Assembly: GCF_036323475.1 (NCBI RefSeq)
Contig: NZ_AP028934.1
Coordinates: 2,170,001-2,234,000 of the forward strand
Source: Solobacterium moorei
GTDB lineage: Bacteria > Bacillota_I > Bacilli_A > Erysipelotrichales > Erysipelotrichaceae
Direction of reading: 5' to 3'
DNA length: 64,000 nucleotides
Shown: positions 1-9,220 of the stretch, piece after piece
Layout of the letters: the number at the start of each line of letters is the position of its first letter
How positions within the stretch are numbered: position 1 is the stretch's first letter
The notes under the pieces: model-generated
What the model saw: only the letters and a program-made list of their open reading frames with translations
What the model was told of the DNA's origin: nothing
Database searches by the model: none
Translations under genes and position numbers: made by a program

Positions 1-1823
1 ATGAAAACAACAACTAAAATTAACACTGTAGCTGCTAACGATACCCAAAGACCAATCTTACCTAGATTGATAAATGGCTTGTTAGAAGTAGAAGTTGTAA
101 CACTTGCACCACTAGCTTCAAGATACTTCTCTAAGTCCTTTTGCACGATATCGAATGGACGATCACCATGTGTTAATAACATACGGTTGAATTCTACTAC
201 ATCATACTTCTTTCCCAGTGCGGACTGTGCCTGATCACGGAAGTGAAGATAGTATGTTAGACCAACACCATAAGGTACGATAGAACCCGGTTCTTGTGTT
301 ACAGCCGCAATTACATTTGAAGCTGCGGAAGCATTCAATCCTAGTGATTCATAGTATTTTCCTAACTTCTTCTCATCCCAACCCATACCATTTACTAAGA
401 AATCAGCCTGTGCAGGCAAGATGTAGTTTAAGTTTGTATTGATACGGTTTTCTTCCTTGGCACCATCATTTAAGTCAGAATATGCCCAAGAAACATCTTC
501 ACAATACATTGCCCAGCCTTCTATATAACCGATATTGCTGAGCTGTGTACGTAATGGATTTGGATTTGTATTCAAGTACCAAGTAATCTGGAATAAGTGT
601 CCAGGGAAACCTTCATGTGCTAAAGTACTATACATTTCATTTGTTGAATTTACATTATCGCCGCTAATCTTAATAACGTTGTTTACGATATCATCGATTG
701 GTGGCTGCATGTAATACGCAACAATACCATCATTGGCAACAGAACTATCTAAGTAGCTTGCTGTAAATGTTACTTCAGGACCTTCAGGAAATTCCTGTAA
801 ATGTCCTTGTAATGTATTTAGAATCTCTGTAGGATCTTTTTCTGGTAATGCTTCTTCTAAGTCATCATCCTTCTTAGCGTTCAAATACAAAGTTCTGGCT
901 TCATCAATTAACTTCTTTAGCTGTTCATCTGTTAATTCAAATAATTCTTGTAAAGAAGCGGATGAACTTGACTTTGAACGTAATAATGCTGCGTAATATT
1001 CTTTCCCATCTGGTAAGTCATACAAGCTTAAAGATGTACGTGTACCACGGAATGTTTCAAGTTCCTGCGCAAGCTTCTGATATTCAGGAATGTATGTGTT
1101 TAAAATAAAGTCACGATTCTTTTCTTTATATGCTGTACGCTGTTCCTCTGTCAAGCCTTCAAACTTATCTACATTCTGATTAAAAATCTGAATGAGTGGG
1201 TTGTTGTCTGTCTTCGCAACAAACTTTTCAATACCATCTAGTGTGCTATCTAAAGCAGCATCTGTCATGAAGTATCCATTCTGTACCTGTGTACGTGTTA
1301 CTTCTAGTGCACCTTCAATATATGCTGGAACACTCTCTAATACAGATAGATAATCATCGATATCTTCCTGCTTGTAGAACACAAACTCCGTAAAGTTTGT
1401 AATTAAATCACTTTGAATACCATGGTTTGGCAAGAACTGAAAATCAAACATTGGGTAGTTCAAGAGTTCACGAGTACTTTCTAGGTAATACTTATATGTA
1501 TCGTAATCATGTTGTTGTGCATCTGACAACTCATCATAATTGAACTTCTCCAATGCCTTTAAAGACTCCTCAATCTTTGCGATACTCTCTGAGTTATCTA
1601 AAGTTGGAGGTTCACCAATCGTTGGCTTTGGTTTTGTAATACCATATTTTTCATAATCCTTTAATGCAAAATGTAATGATGTATAATCATTTCCCATCAT
1701 TTCGATGAACTCATTTCGCATAAACTGATCAAAATCAGCATTTGTTTCTTCTGCATGTACAGGTGAAATTACACAAAGAAGCGCCATAGCAATTAAGCCA
1801 AGTAAAAACTTTCTTATTTTCAT
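1..1823 (-). CDS. DUF885-family secreted/membrane-anchored peptidase (3' end cut by window edge)
   Basis: The minus strand is open from an ATG at 1821-1823, preceded by a GGAGAA-type ribosome site, to the left window edge, giving about 607 residues without a stop. Residues 1-24 form a signal peptide ending near VHA-EE. A zinc-peptidase-like motif, TLAHEGFPGH (HExxxGH), lies about two thirds along and is the hallmark of the DUF885 family, whose members are presumed metallohydrolases of unknown substrate. The visible C-terminus (about bases 1-55) is a hydrophobic stretch, IGLWVSLAATVLILVVVF, that looks like a membrane anchor, so the enzyme probably acts outside the cell while tethered. The stop codon is outside the window. 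Confidence 0.85.
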   Translation of the reverse strand, partial: MKIRKFLLGLIAMALLCVISPVHAEETNADFDQFMRNEFIEMMGNDYTSLHFALKDYEKYGITKPKPTIGEPPTLDNSESIAKIEESLKALEKFNYDELSDAQQHDYDTYKYYLESTRELLNYPMFDFQFLPNHGIQSDLITNFTEFVFYKQEDIDDYLSVLESVPAYIEGALEVTRTQVQNGYFMTDAALDSTLDGIEKFVAKTDNNPLIQIFNQNVDKFEGLTEEQRTAYKEKNRDFILNTYIPEYQKLAQELETFRGTRTSLSLYDLPDGKEYYAALLRSKSSSSASLQELFELTDEQLKKLIDEARTLYLNAKKDDDLEEALPEKDPTEILNTLQGHLQEFPEGPEVTFTASYLDSSVANDGIVAYYMQPPIDDIVNNVIKISGDNVNSTNEMYSTLAHEGFPGHLFQITWYLNTNPNPLRTQLSNIGYIEGWAMYCEDVSWAYSDLNDGAKEENRINTNLNYILPAQADFLVNGMGWDEKKLGKYYESLGLNASAASNVIAAVTQEPGSIVPYGVGLTYYLHFRDQAQSALGKKYDVVEFNRMLLTHGDRPFDIVQKDLEKYLEASGASVTTSTSNKPFINLGKIGLWVSLAATVLILVVVF

Positions 1824-1876
1824 CTATTCATTCTCCTTGGTTCTAAGTATAACAGAAGTAGTATTTTTGAGAAATA

Positions 1877-2503
1877 TTACGATGTATACTCTGCCCCTCC
1901 CCACTCAACTACTGTAAAACCTTTGCGCTCTAAACCATCTAATTCTTGCGGCTCGATATCAATAGATTCTTTTAATGCTCTCCATGCCATCATAACACGA
2001 ATGACTGTATCAGGTTTTGGCGTAATATCCAATAGTGCATGGTCAGTATAATTTTGACTTTGAAAAGATATTAGATTGTATGCATTGTTCTGCATCTGAG
2101 GCAACCAATAGATTATAAATTCATTTCTTTCACGTTCATTGAGACCTAATTTTGCAAGTGCATCTTCCAAGAACACTTCTGTTTCAGATCCTTTTACAAC
2201 AAATCCAGTTGAAAAATCCGGCTTATAGCTTAGAGTCCCCTCCCAAAACAGACAATAATATGACTTTGTTCCATCTAAGGAACGCAATGTCCCATCGGGT
2301 TCAGCAACAATTTTCCATCCATCATTATATTTTGGATATGTTGCAATAAACTCACCATCAAGAGTAAGTTTTATATCCACTTCTGTTGTCTCTTGAGGAT
2401 AAAAATAAATGACAGGTTTTTTTACTCCTCTATCAATCAGTGGCGTACAACCCGCGACAAATAGCATTGCACTAGTAAATAAAGTTTTCATTAACTTCTG
2501 CAT
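1877..2503 (-). CDS. putative lipoprotein with a KPVIYFYP motif, function unknown
   Basis: A 208-residue protein. I chose the ATG at 2501-2503 because a G-rich ribosome site (GGGGGGTGAAAG) lies just upstream; a longer reading frame adds 16 residues without such support. The N-terminus (MQKLMKTLFTSAMLFVAGC) is a short lipoprotein signal with a lipobox ending at Cys19, so the protein is probably anchored on the outer face of the membrane. The mature protein begins with KKPVIYFYPQETTEVDI, a signature I recognise from uncharacterised Firmicute proteins that share a KPVIYxYP start. No catalytic motif is evident. It lies 70 bases downstream of the flavoprotein gene, on the same strand, with a weak hairpin between them. 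Confidence 0.7.
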   Translation of the reverse strand: MQKLMKTLFTSAMLFVAGCTPLIDRGVKKPVIYFYPQETTEVDIKLTLDGEFIATYPKYNDGWKIVAEPDGTLRSLDGTKSYYCLFWEGTLSYKPDFSTGFVVKGSETEVFLEDALAKLGLNERERNEFIIYWLPQMQNNAYNLISFQSQNYTDHALLDITPKPDTVIRVMMAWRALKESIDIEPQELDGLERKGFTVVEWGGAEYTS

Positions 2504-2525
2504 ACTTTCACCCCCCCTGTATAAG

Positions 2526-2548
2526 AAAGGTCTGATTTTACTCAGACC
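2526..2548 (-). terminator. weak hairpin after the flavoprotein gene
   Basis: The bases GGTCTGA and TCAGACC form a 7-bp stem with a 6-base loop. Read on the minus strand it is followed by TTTCTTAT, an imperfect T-tract. It would sit between the reductase stop codon and the lipoprotein start and may only partly stop transcription. Confidence 0.4.
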
Positions 2549-2573
2549 CAACCTTTCATACTTAATGATAGTT

Positions 2574-4559
2574 TTATTTTGTATCAGCTAGTAATGTATC
2601 AGCAGATAGCTTACCAAATACGACTGTATCTACTACAGCGTTACCACCTAAACGGTTAGCACCATGGATACCACCAGTAATTTCACCAGCAGCGTATAAG
2701 CCCTTGATTGGTTCTCCCTTTTCATTGAGTACACGTGCTTCTGCATCAATTGTTACACCACCCATTGTATGGTGAACGCAAGCCTGACGAGGAGTCACAA
2801 CCCATGGTCCATTCTCAAGTTTAGTGGAGTATAGAGTTCTTCCGAATTCATCACTTCCGCTTTCAACGCTCTTATTGAATTCATCTACAGTTGCCTGTAA
2901 TGTTGCAGGATCCATGTCTAACTTCTTAGCGAGTTCTTCTAATGTATCCGCGTAAACAATGAAACCATTCTTTTCTAGATATTCAAATGTAAATCCGTCA
3001 CCACTTCTCCATGATGGATCTTTAATATCTTTATAACCAGCACCATCGCCACTTTCAAGAATATAGAACATCTTATCGGTTTGCTTTAGAACGCCTCCGC
3101 AAATCTGATCACGACGACCATCTTCACGAACAAAACGCTTACCTTCTTTATTGATGAAGATAATTTGGTCTGTACCGTTAACTGTACGTGCTGGGAACTT
3201 AGAAATCTGACCATCAACTAAGTTACCTAAATATAGAAGCTGTAATTGTTCCATATCCGTTAAGGAAGCACCAGCATCCTTAGCCATTGTGATACCATCA
3301 CCCTGTGATGCTGAGAAACGGTTTGTTGTACCTATCTTAGAAAGATCCGGCCACTTACCTGTTGTATTGTATTCTTGAACCATCTTAGCGTTAGCACCGA
3401 AACCACCAGTAGCTAATACGACACCGTCTTTACCAGTAACTGTAATTTCTTTGCCTGTATGGTTATCTATAGCCTTAACTGCTGTAACTTTATTATTATC
3501 AAGTACAAGCTTTGTAGCTGTAGCTTCTGTTAATAATGTAACCTTATCACCATACTTTTCAAGCATATCAGCGTATACGGAAATAAAGCCTGTACCCATC
3601 TTCATTGTAGATGTGTGTGTACGTTGCCATAAGGAACCAGCACCCTGAGAAATCTTATCTTGGAATGTCATACCCATAGATTCAATCCATTCATAGCCAC
3701 CAAATGCGTTATAGCATAATGCTTTAACAAGATCGAGATTGGCTACCTTATCACCATTGATCCAAGTCTGTAATGCATACCAATCTTTAGAGTCAAATAG
3801 GTCTGTTCTACCAGCAGCCTTATATGCATCCCATTGAGCTTGCACTTCAGCAATTAATGCTGCATGTTGGTCATTGATTGGAGTTTCAGCTAAAGCCTTT
3901 TCAATTGTAGTCTTAACAGCATCACTCATCTCAGCGTGCTGCTGTAATGCTGGGTCTGGTGCATTATAAATCGCACCACAAACTAATGTATCACCACCGA
4001 TTTCACCAGCTTTTTCGATAATTGCTACGTTCTTACCATTCTGCAAGAGTTCAACAGCACTCGCAAGACCAGCTCCACCGCCACCTACTACAACAACGTC
4101 AGCTTCAACGTCTTTTCTATCTTCGTAAGTTACTTCTTTCTTAAATGCATCTGGATCACCACCTGCTTGTTTGATAGCATCCTTAACAGCAGTCTTAATA
4201 GCTCCTGTTGTAATTGTTGCACCAGTCACACTATCAACTGATAAGCTTTGATGCTTAACGATTTCTTCTGGAATTAATTGAACAGGTGCTACGCCCCCAG
4301 TTGTAACAACCTTTCCGTCCTTGTCAACTAGTTCCCCACCGATACCAGGAGTTTCAGCGTGAGAAGTTACCTTAACTGACTTAATTTCATTTTCTGTTAC
4401 TTCTACTTCTACAGTAACATCGTCGTTCATACCAGCAGCAGAAGCCGTATATGTACCAGGCTTCATTTTACTGGACGTTGTTGTCTCAGTTGTCTTGTTA
4501 CAGCCTACAAGTGATGCGGCTAAAACAAGAGTAACTAAAGAGATACTCAGTCTTTTCAT
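2574..4559 (-). CDS. flavinylated fumarate/urocanate-reductase-like extracellular flavoprotein
   Basis: A 661-residue lipoprotein starting at the ATG 4557-4559, with GGAGGG upstream. The signal peptide ends in the lipobox LVGC. Residues about 40-135 are an FMN_bind domain containing DSVTGATITT, which fits the consensus for covalent FMN attachment to Thr by ApbE. Residues about 150-660 are an FAD-binding reductase domain with the dinucleotide motif VVVVGGGGAGLASA and a C-terminal GLYAAGEITGGIHGANRLGG flavin motif. The family reduces enoate acceptors such as fumarate or urocanate outside the cell, using electrons from membrane carriers. The acceptor cannot be fixed from the sequence. No ApbE gene is visible in this window. 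Confidence 0.85.
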   Translation of the reverse strand: MKRLSISLVTLVLAASLVGCNKTTETTTSSKMKPGTYTASAAGMNDDVTVEVEVTENEIKSVKVTSHAETPGIGGELVDKDGKVVTTGGVAPVQLIPEEIVKHQSLSVDSVTGATITTGAIKTAVKDAIKQAGGDPDAFKKEVTYEDRKDVEADVVVVGGGGAGLASAVELLQNGKNVAIIEKAGEIGGDTLVCGAIYNAPDPALQQHAEMSDAVKTTIEKALAETPINDQHAALIAEVQAQWDAYKAAGRTDLFDSKDWYALQTWINGDKVANLDLVKALCYNAFGGYEWIESMGMTFQDKISQGAGSLWQRTHTSTMKMGTGFISVYADMLEKYGDKVTLLTEATATKLVLDNNKVTAVKAIDNHTGKEITVTGKDGVVLATGGFGANAKMVQEYNTTGKWPDLSKIGTTNRFSASQGDGITMAKDAGASLTDMEQLQLLYLGNLVDGQISKFPARTVNGTDQIIFINKEGKRFVREDGRRDQICGGVLKQTDKMFYILESGDGAGYKDIKDPSWRSGDGFTFEYLEKNGFIVYADTLEELAKKLDMDPATLQATVDEFNKSVESGSDEFGRTLYSTKLENGPWVVTPRQACVHHTMGGVTIDAEARVLNEKGEPIKGLYAAGEITGGIHGANRLGGNAVVDTVVFGKLSADTLLADTK

Positions 4560-4724
4560 TATTATGTTCCCTCCATGTGTTAAATTCATGATAGCCCATT
4601 TTTTCACTAAATAGTACCCCCCTAACAATGTTATTTTTATGATTTATATCTATACTTGTAATTTCTTTCAATTTTACGCAAGCTTTATTTCTGAAAAACA
4701 TATCATTTTGATGTATCATGCATA

Positions 4725-4762
4725 CAAAAAAACCGGAATACTGTTTGATTAGCACCCCGGTT
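4725..4762 (-). terminator. strong intrinsic terminator after secA
   Basis: On the minus strand a 12-bp stem (arms 4751-4762 and 4731-4742, allowing G-U pairs) with an 8-base loop is followed by seven T. It lies 11 bases after the secA stop codon and closes the glgB-pulA-secA transcription unit. Confidence 0.85.
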
Positions 4763-4772
4763 TCCATCATGC

Positions 4773-7100
4773 TTACATGGCTGATTCATGATTTGTCTGA
4801 ATCTGTAACAATGTAGAAACTGTCTGTTCAGAGATGTTCTGCATCATTGCATTGAAGCGATTAAAGCCTTCTTCTCGATATGCATCGATTGGCTTTACAT
4901 TCGCATAACTGCGTAAACGAACACTAGTCTTTAAATGTTCCATAACATCCACATGGTGAATCCACTCACGATCTAGAATCTGTAAGAAGATGAACTTTAC
5001 CATACTCTGCAGTTCTTCTTGTGGAAGCTCTGCAGTTTGTTTATGGTATATATCAATGATTGCATCCGTAATTTCTTCTTGCGATCCTCTGTGGATTGTC
5101 TCCGCATACTGCTTACCATCAATTCCTAAACCGTTTAAATATTGTGCAAGCTTCTCTTTTGCATCATTCTTGTTAGGAATCTGATAATATCCTTCCATTG
5201 CAGAAGATACATTCTCTTTCACGAGTTCATAAACAAGCGGTTCCATATCCTCAAGATCAAGTACCTTATCTCTTTGGTCATAGATCAAATGACGTTGTGC
5301 CATTAATACATCGTCATATTCAAGTGTATTTTTACGTGTATCAAAATGTAAGCCTTCTGCTCTTTCTTGCGTGCGATCAATGAGTGCTCTCATCTTATTG
5401 ATATTTTCTTTATCATGTTCAAAGCGCTCAATGATACCTTCACTTTCATCTGTATGATATTCCACAATCAGATCATCATCCATGGAACAATAGAATCTGG
5501 AGAAGCCTGGATCACCTTGACGACCTGAACGTCCACGTAACTGATTATCAATACGCTTTGCCTCATGACGCTCACTACCAAGCACTACAAGACCACCAAG
5601 CTCTGCAACACCTTCCCCAAGCTTAATATCTGTACCACGACCAGCCATATTCGTCGCAACCGTTACCGCAAACTTCTGCCCAGCCTTCGCAATAATCTCA
5701 GCTTCATTTTCATCATTTTTTGCATTCAATACATGATGCGGAATATTCTGTTTCTTTAACATTTCGCTAAGTGCCTCATTGATACCAATAGATAATGTAC
5801 CGATTAAGACTGGCTGTCCCTGTTCATGCAATTCTTTTGTATGTTTAACGATAGCTTCATACTTTTCATGTCTATCTTTGAATACTAAGTCAGGTTCATC
5901 AATACGCGCTACTGGTCTATTGGTAGGTACCTCATACACACGCATGTTATAGGTATTCAAGAACTCGTTTTCTTCTGTCTTTGCTGTACCAGTCATACCA
6001 CTTAACAGATCATATAAACGGAAGAAGTTCTGGTAGGTAATGGTCGCAAGTGTGATTGTCTCTTGTTTGATACCAACATTTTCTTTGGCTTGAATTGCTT
6101 GATGTAATCCATCGCTGAATTCACGTCCAGCCATCTTTCGACCAGTAAATTGGTCAACGAGAATAATTTCATCGTCACCAACCACATACTCAACGTCTCT
6201 AGTCATAAGATAGTTAGCACGCATTGCATTTTGAATATAGTGAACTATGCTTGCATGTTCACCATTGTAGATGTTTTCAATACCGAAAGCACGGTCAGCT
6301 TTCTTTAAACCAGCTTCCGTTAATACAACTGTACGGTCTTCACGGTCGATTTCGAAGTCCACAGCTCTCTTACAACTCTTCGCAAAACGATCAGCCTGAA
6401 TATACTGCTGGTCTAATACTGGACCTGGACCACTGATAATCAATGGTGTTCTGGCTTCATCGATTAAGATAGAGTCAACTTCATCCAATACTGCATAATG
6501 TAAACCACGTAATACACGCTGTTCCTTACGCATGACCATGTTATCTCTTAGATAATCAAATCCAAGTTCTGAGTTTGTTGTATAGGTAATATCACAAGCA
6601 TACGCTTGTCGTTTCTCACTTTCTGAAAGGGAATGTAAATTACAGCCTACCGTTAGGCCAAGGAAAGTATATACACGTCCCATCCACTCCGCATCACGCT
6701 TTGCGAGATACTCATTGACAGTCACAACATGTGCACCCTTACCTGCTAGGGCATGTAGGTAGATTGGCATAACCGCTGTCAATGTCTTACCTTCACCAGT
6801 CTTCATCTCCGCAATATCACCTTCATGTAAGAGGATACCACCCAATACCTGAACACGATATGGAAACTCATTTAATACACGCTTTGCGGCTTCACGAGCA
6901 TTCGCAAAAGCATCAGGCAGTACATCCTTTAAAGATGCTCCTGCCTGTATTTTTTCTTGTAGTTGTTTTGTTACTTCGCGTAACTCATCATCTGTTTTCT
7001 GCGCATAAGCTTCTTCTAATTTCAAAACTTTATCTGCGAGTACTTCAGCTTGATGAAAGTGTCTTTTTTCACTATCGAATAGATTTCCAAATAATCCCAT
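4773..7100 (-). CDS. secA: protein translocase ATPase SecA
   Basis: A 775-residue DEAD-like motor that pushes preproteins through SecYEG. Visible features are Walker A GEGKTL in MKTGEGKTLTA near residue 100, the DEVDSILIDEARTPL segment of nucleotide-binding fold 1, the MTGTAKTEENEF motif and VATNMAGRGTDIKLG of fold 2, and QLRGRSGRQGDPG. The usual C-terminal zinc-binding CxCxSGxxxxxC tail is absent and the protein ends at TNHESAM, so it is shorter than the roughly 840 residues of Bacillus SecA. The start codon is 3 bases past the pulA stop and its ribosome site (AGAGGTAG) overlaps that stop, implying translational coupling to a glycogen gene, which is unusual for secA. Confidence 0.97.
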   Translation of the reverse strand: MGLFGNLFDSEKRHFHQAEVLADKVLKLEEAYAQKTDDELREVTKQLQEKIQAGASLKDVLPDAFANAREAAKRVLNEFPYRVQVLGGILLHEGDIAEMKTGEGKTLTAVMPIYLHALAGKGAHVVTVNEYLAKRDAEWMGRVYTFLGLTVGCNLHSLSESEKRQAYACDITYTTNSELGFDYLRDNMVMRKEQRVLRGLHYAVLDEVDSILIDEARTPLIISGPGPVLDQQYIQADRFAKSCKRAVDFEIDREDRTVVLTEAGLKKADRAFGIENIYNGEHASIVHYIQNAMRANYLMTRDVEYVVGDDEIILVDQFTGRKMAGREFSDGLHQAIQAKENVGIKQETITLATITYQNFFRLYDLLSGMTGTAKTEENEFLNTYNMRVYEVPTNRPVARIDEPDLVFKDRHEKYEAIVKHTKELHEQGQPVLIGTLSIGINEALSEMLKKQNIPHHVLNAKNDENEAEIIAKAGQKFAVTVATNMAGRGTDIKLGEGVAELGGLVVLGSERHEAKRIDNQLRGRSGRQGDPGFSRFYCSMDDDLIVEYHTDESEGIIERFEHDKENINKMRALIDRTQERAEGLHFDTRKNTLEYDDVLMAQRHLIYDQRDKVLDLEDMEPLVYELVKENVSSAMEGYYQIPNKNDAKEKLAQYLNGLGIDGKQYAETIHRGSQEEITDAIIDIYHKQTAELPQEELQSMVKFIFLQILDREWIHHVDVMEHLKTSVRLRSYANVKPIDAYREEGFNRFNAMMQNISEQTVSTLLQIQTNHESAM

Positions 7101-7103
7101 CTT

Positions 7104-9218
7104 CTACCTCTTGCATACGATTAAGCTTAATGCTGGAACACATACGTGATTTGATTTAATCTCTTGGCTATTCCCATTTTCATCAAAAATAACCTGCCAC
7201 TTCTCATCAAAACTATAGAAGCGATTACCAGTTGATGGATTAATCATGACACGAATCGTTTCCGCATTACCCTTCGAACCTGCAATATCATAGAACACCG
7301 TCTGGTCATCCGCAACCCAAACCTTCACTTTTTCATTGATTTCTAACGCAGTTTTCAGACAGAATTCACTTACCGATCTGCGTAGAGCGGTTGCTTTACG
7401 GAAATACTTCACAACTTCTTGATAATATTCCATTCTTTCCCAATCCATACGATTGATTTCATCTGGAGCATTGTAGGAGTTATGATTATCCTTCTTTGTA
7501 TCACAGAATTCAAAACCGGCATGTACAAATGGTACACCTTGCGCAACCATTGTAATCGCAATCATCATTTTTTGGCGACGAATACGAGTGGCTCTATCTT
7601 CATTATTACAGCATGCATGCATCTTATCCCATACAGTGCTATTATCATGTGTTTCAAAACTGTTGATAGACTGATCCGGAGAGAAGAATCTCTTATAATG
7701 CGGTGTATCTAGAACATTCGCTGTTAAAGCTGCTAAACTAGCAAACGCATTGTTCCAGTTACCGGTCGCATAGCCACGTTCATACTTTTCACTTTCACTT
7801 GTCTTTCCTTTGATTACATCACGGAAGTAATCATTAAAGTGACCGATGTGAGGCATAGCACCTTGGTTATGAATGTTTGCCTTTTGTGATTCTTGTAACA
7901 TCGTTGGCATATCCCAACCCTCCCCATAGATGAGTGCATTAGGATTATTTCGGATTGCCTCATTGCGAATCTTATTCATCGTTGCCACATCAATGATACC
8001 CATTAAGTCAAAACGGAAACCATCAATGCCATAAATCTGCATTAAATTACGAATAACATACACAAGATATCTAGAAGCCATCGGCATCTCTGAGGCAAAA
8101 TCATTACCACAGTAAGAACCGTTAGACATATATCCTTCTTCGTTATAGCGGAAGTAATAGTATGGAACCAAACAATCAAACGCAGTTTCCGCAACATCAT
8201 ATGCGTGATTAAACACAACATCTAGCGTGACACGAAGATGGTTGCGGTGAAGACAAGCTACAAGCTCTTTAAATTCTTTCATGCGTACATATGGATGGTC
8301 TGGAGCAGAACTAAAACTACCCTTTAAAGATAGATACTGACGAGGATCATATCCCCAGTTATAGTTAAGCTCCGGTTTAAAATCATCAACTGTACTAAAG
8401 TCTGTTAGTGGCATAAACTGCACATGCGTTACACCCAAGGATTTAATATAGTTTAAACCAGTAGGTAGACCCCTATACTCAGTTCCATCCTCACATAGAG
8501 AACTGAACTTTCCATGTGTTTTTGTTCCTGTAAATGGATGCATTGTCATATCGCGAACACTACACTCATAGACAATAGATTCTGTCGGCGCAATTGGTTT
8601 CTCAATTGGATAATCCTTAATCTTATCTAACTCAGATAAATCAATGACTGCACTTGCCTTTGCATTGCCATTACAACTATATGCATATGGGTCTAATGAC
8701 TTCACTACCTTACCATTGCGCTCTACCAAATATGTATATGTCGCATGTTTAAAGTCTCCAGGCACTTTTACATACCAAGTACCCATTTCACTAGGTTCCA
8801 TTGCCTTTAGTATCTGAATACCACTAACATCCAAGGACAGTGTTACATTAACAGCTGTTGGTGCCCACACCTTGAACCATGTATGTTCTGGTGAATAATG
8901 TGATCCTAAATCATCCTTCTCATAACCATACAAAGCATTGAAGCGTTCACGCTTTACAATGAGTCTAGTAACTAACGGAGTATATCTACCATGACTTTCA
9001 CGCACTTGATAATCCATACGGAAATTAGGCTCATATAGACCCTTTAGACGATATAAGATAAAACTATCGTGTGTCTCCACACCTTCGATTGACAATTCCT
9101 CGACATAACCGCCCATTCCCGTCAATTGGAAACGACTTGATTCACCCCGATAAAAACTGCGATCAATCGTTACTGCTATCTTTCCAAAATCATCTAAATA
9201 CGCATTAAATATTGACAT
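7104..9218 (-). CDS. pulA: type I pullulanase (GH13)
   Basis: A 704-residue alpha-1,6-glucan debranching enzyme. It has an N-terminal CBM48-like beta domain and a GH13 barrel with the pullulanase signature YNWGYDP, the nucleophile region GFRFDLMG, the acid/base region IYGEGWD and the transition-state Asp in FETHDNSTVWDK. There is no signal peptide, so it is probably cytoplasmic and acts on glycogen or imported branched maltodextrins. It starts 2 bases after the glgB stop and runs into secA with a 3-base gap. Together with the upstream branching enzyme and nearby phosphoglucomutase it suggests intracellular alpha-glucan turnover. Confidence 0.93.
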   Translation of the reverse strand: MSIFNAYLDDFGKIAVTIDRSFYRGESSRFQLTGMGGYVEELSIEGVETHDSFILYRLKGLYEPNFRMDYQVRESHGRYTPLVTRLIVKRERFNALYGYEKDDLGSHYSPEHTWFKVWAPTAVNVTLSLDVSGIQILKAMEPSEMGTWYVKVPGDFKHATYTYLVERNGKVVKSLDPYAYSCNGNAKASAVIDLSELDKIKDYPIEKPIAPTESIVYECSVRDMTMHPFTGTKTHGKFSSLCEDGTEYRGLPTGLNYIKSLGVTHVQFMPLTDFSTVDDFKPELNYNWGYDPRQYLSLKGSFSSAPDHPYVRMKEFKELVACLHRNHLRVTLDVVFNHAYDVAETAFDCLVPYYYFRYNEEGYMSNGSYCGNDFASEMPMASRYLVYVIRNLMQIYGIDGFRFDLMGIIDVATMNKIRNEAIRNNPNALIYGEGWDMPTMLQESQKANIHNQGAMPHIGHFNDYFRDVIKGKTSESEKYERGYATGNWNNAFASLAALTANVLDTPHYKRFFSPDQSINSFETHDNSTVWDKMHACCNNEDRATRIRRQKMMIAITMVAQGVPFVHAGFEFCDTKKDNHNSYNAPDEINRMDWERMEYYQEVVKYFRKATALRRSVSEFCLKTALEINEKVKVWVADDQTVFYDIAGSKGNAETIRVMINPSTGNRFYSFDEKWQVIFDENGNSQEIKSNHVCVPALSLIVCKR

Positions 9219-9220
9219 CT

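Noticed and set aside
1-234. Plus-strand open frame at the left edge
   Set aside because: It is antisense to the DUF885 gene, has no ribosome site and composition unlike protein; the minus-strand frame is open through the whole region.
4498-4770. Open frame between secA and the flavoprotein
   Set aside because: It overlaps the flavoprotein signal peptide and runs through the secA terminator hairpin; no ribosome site or family.
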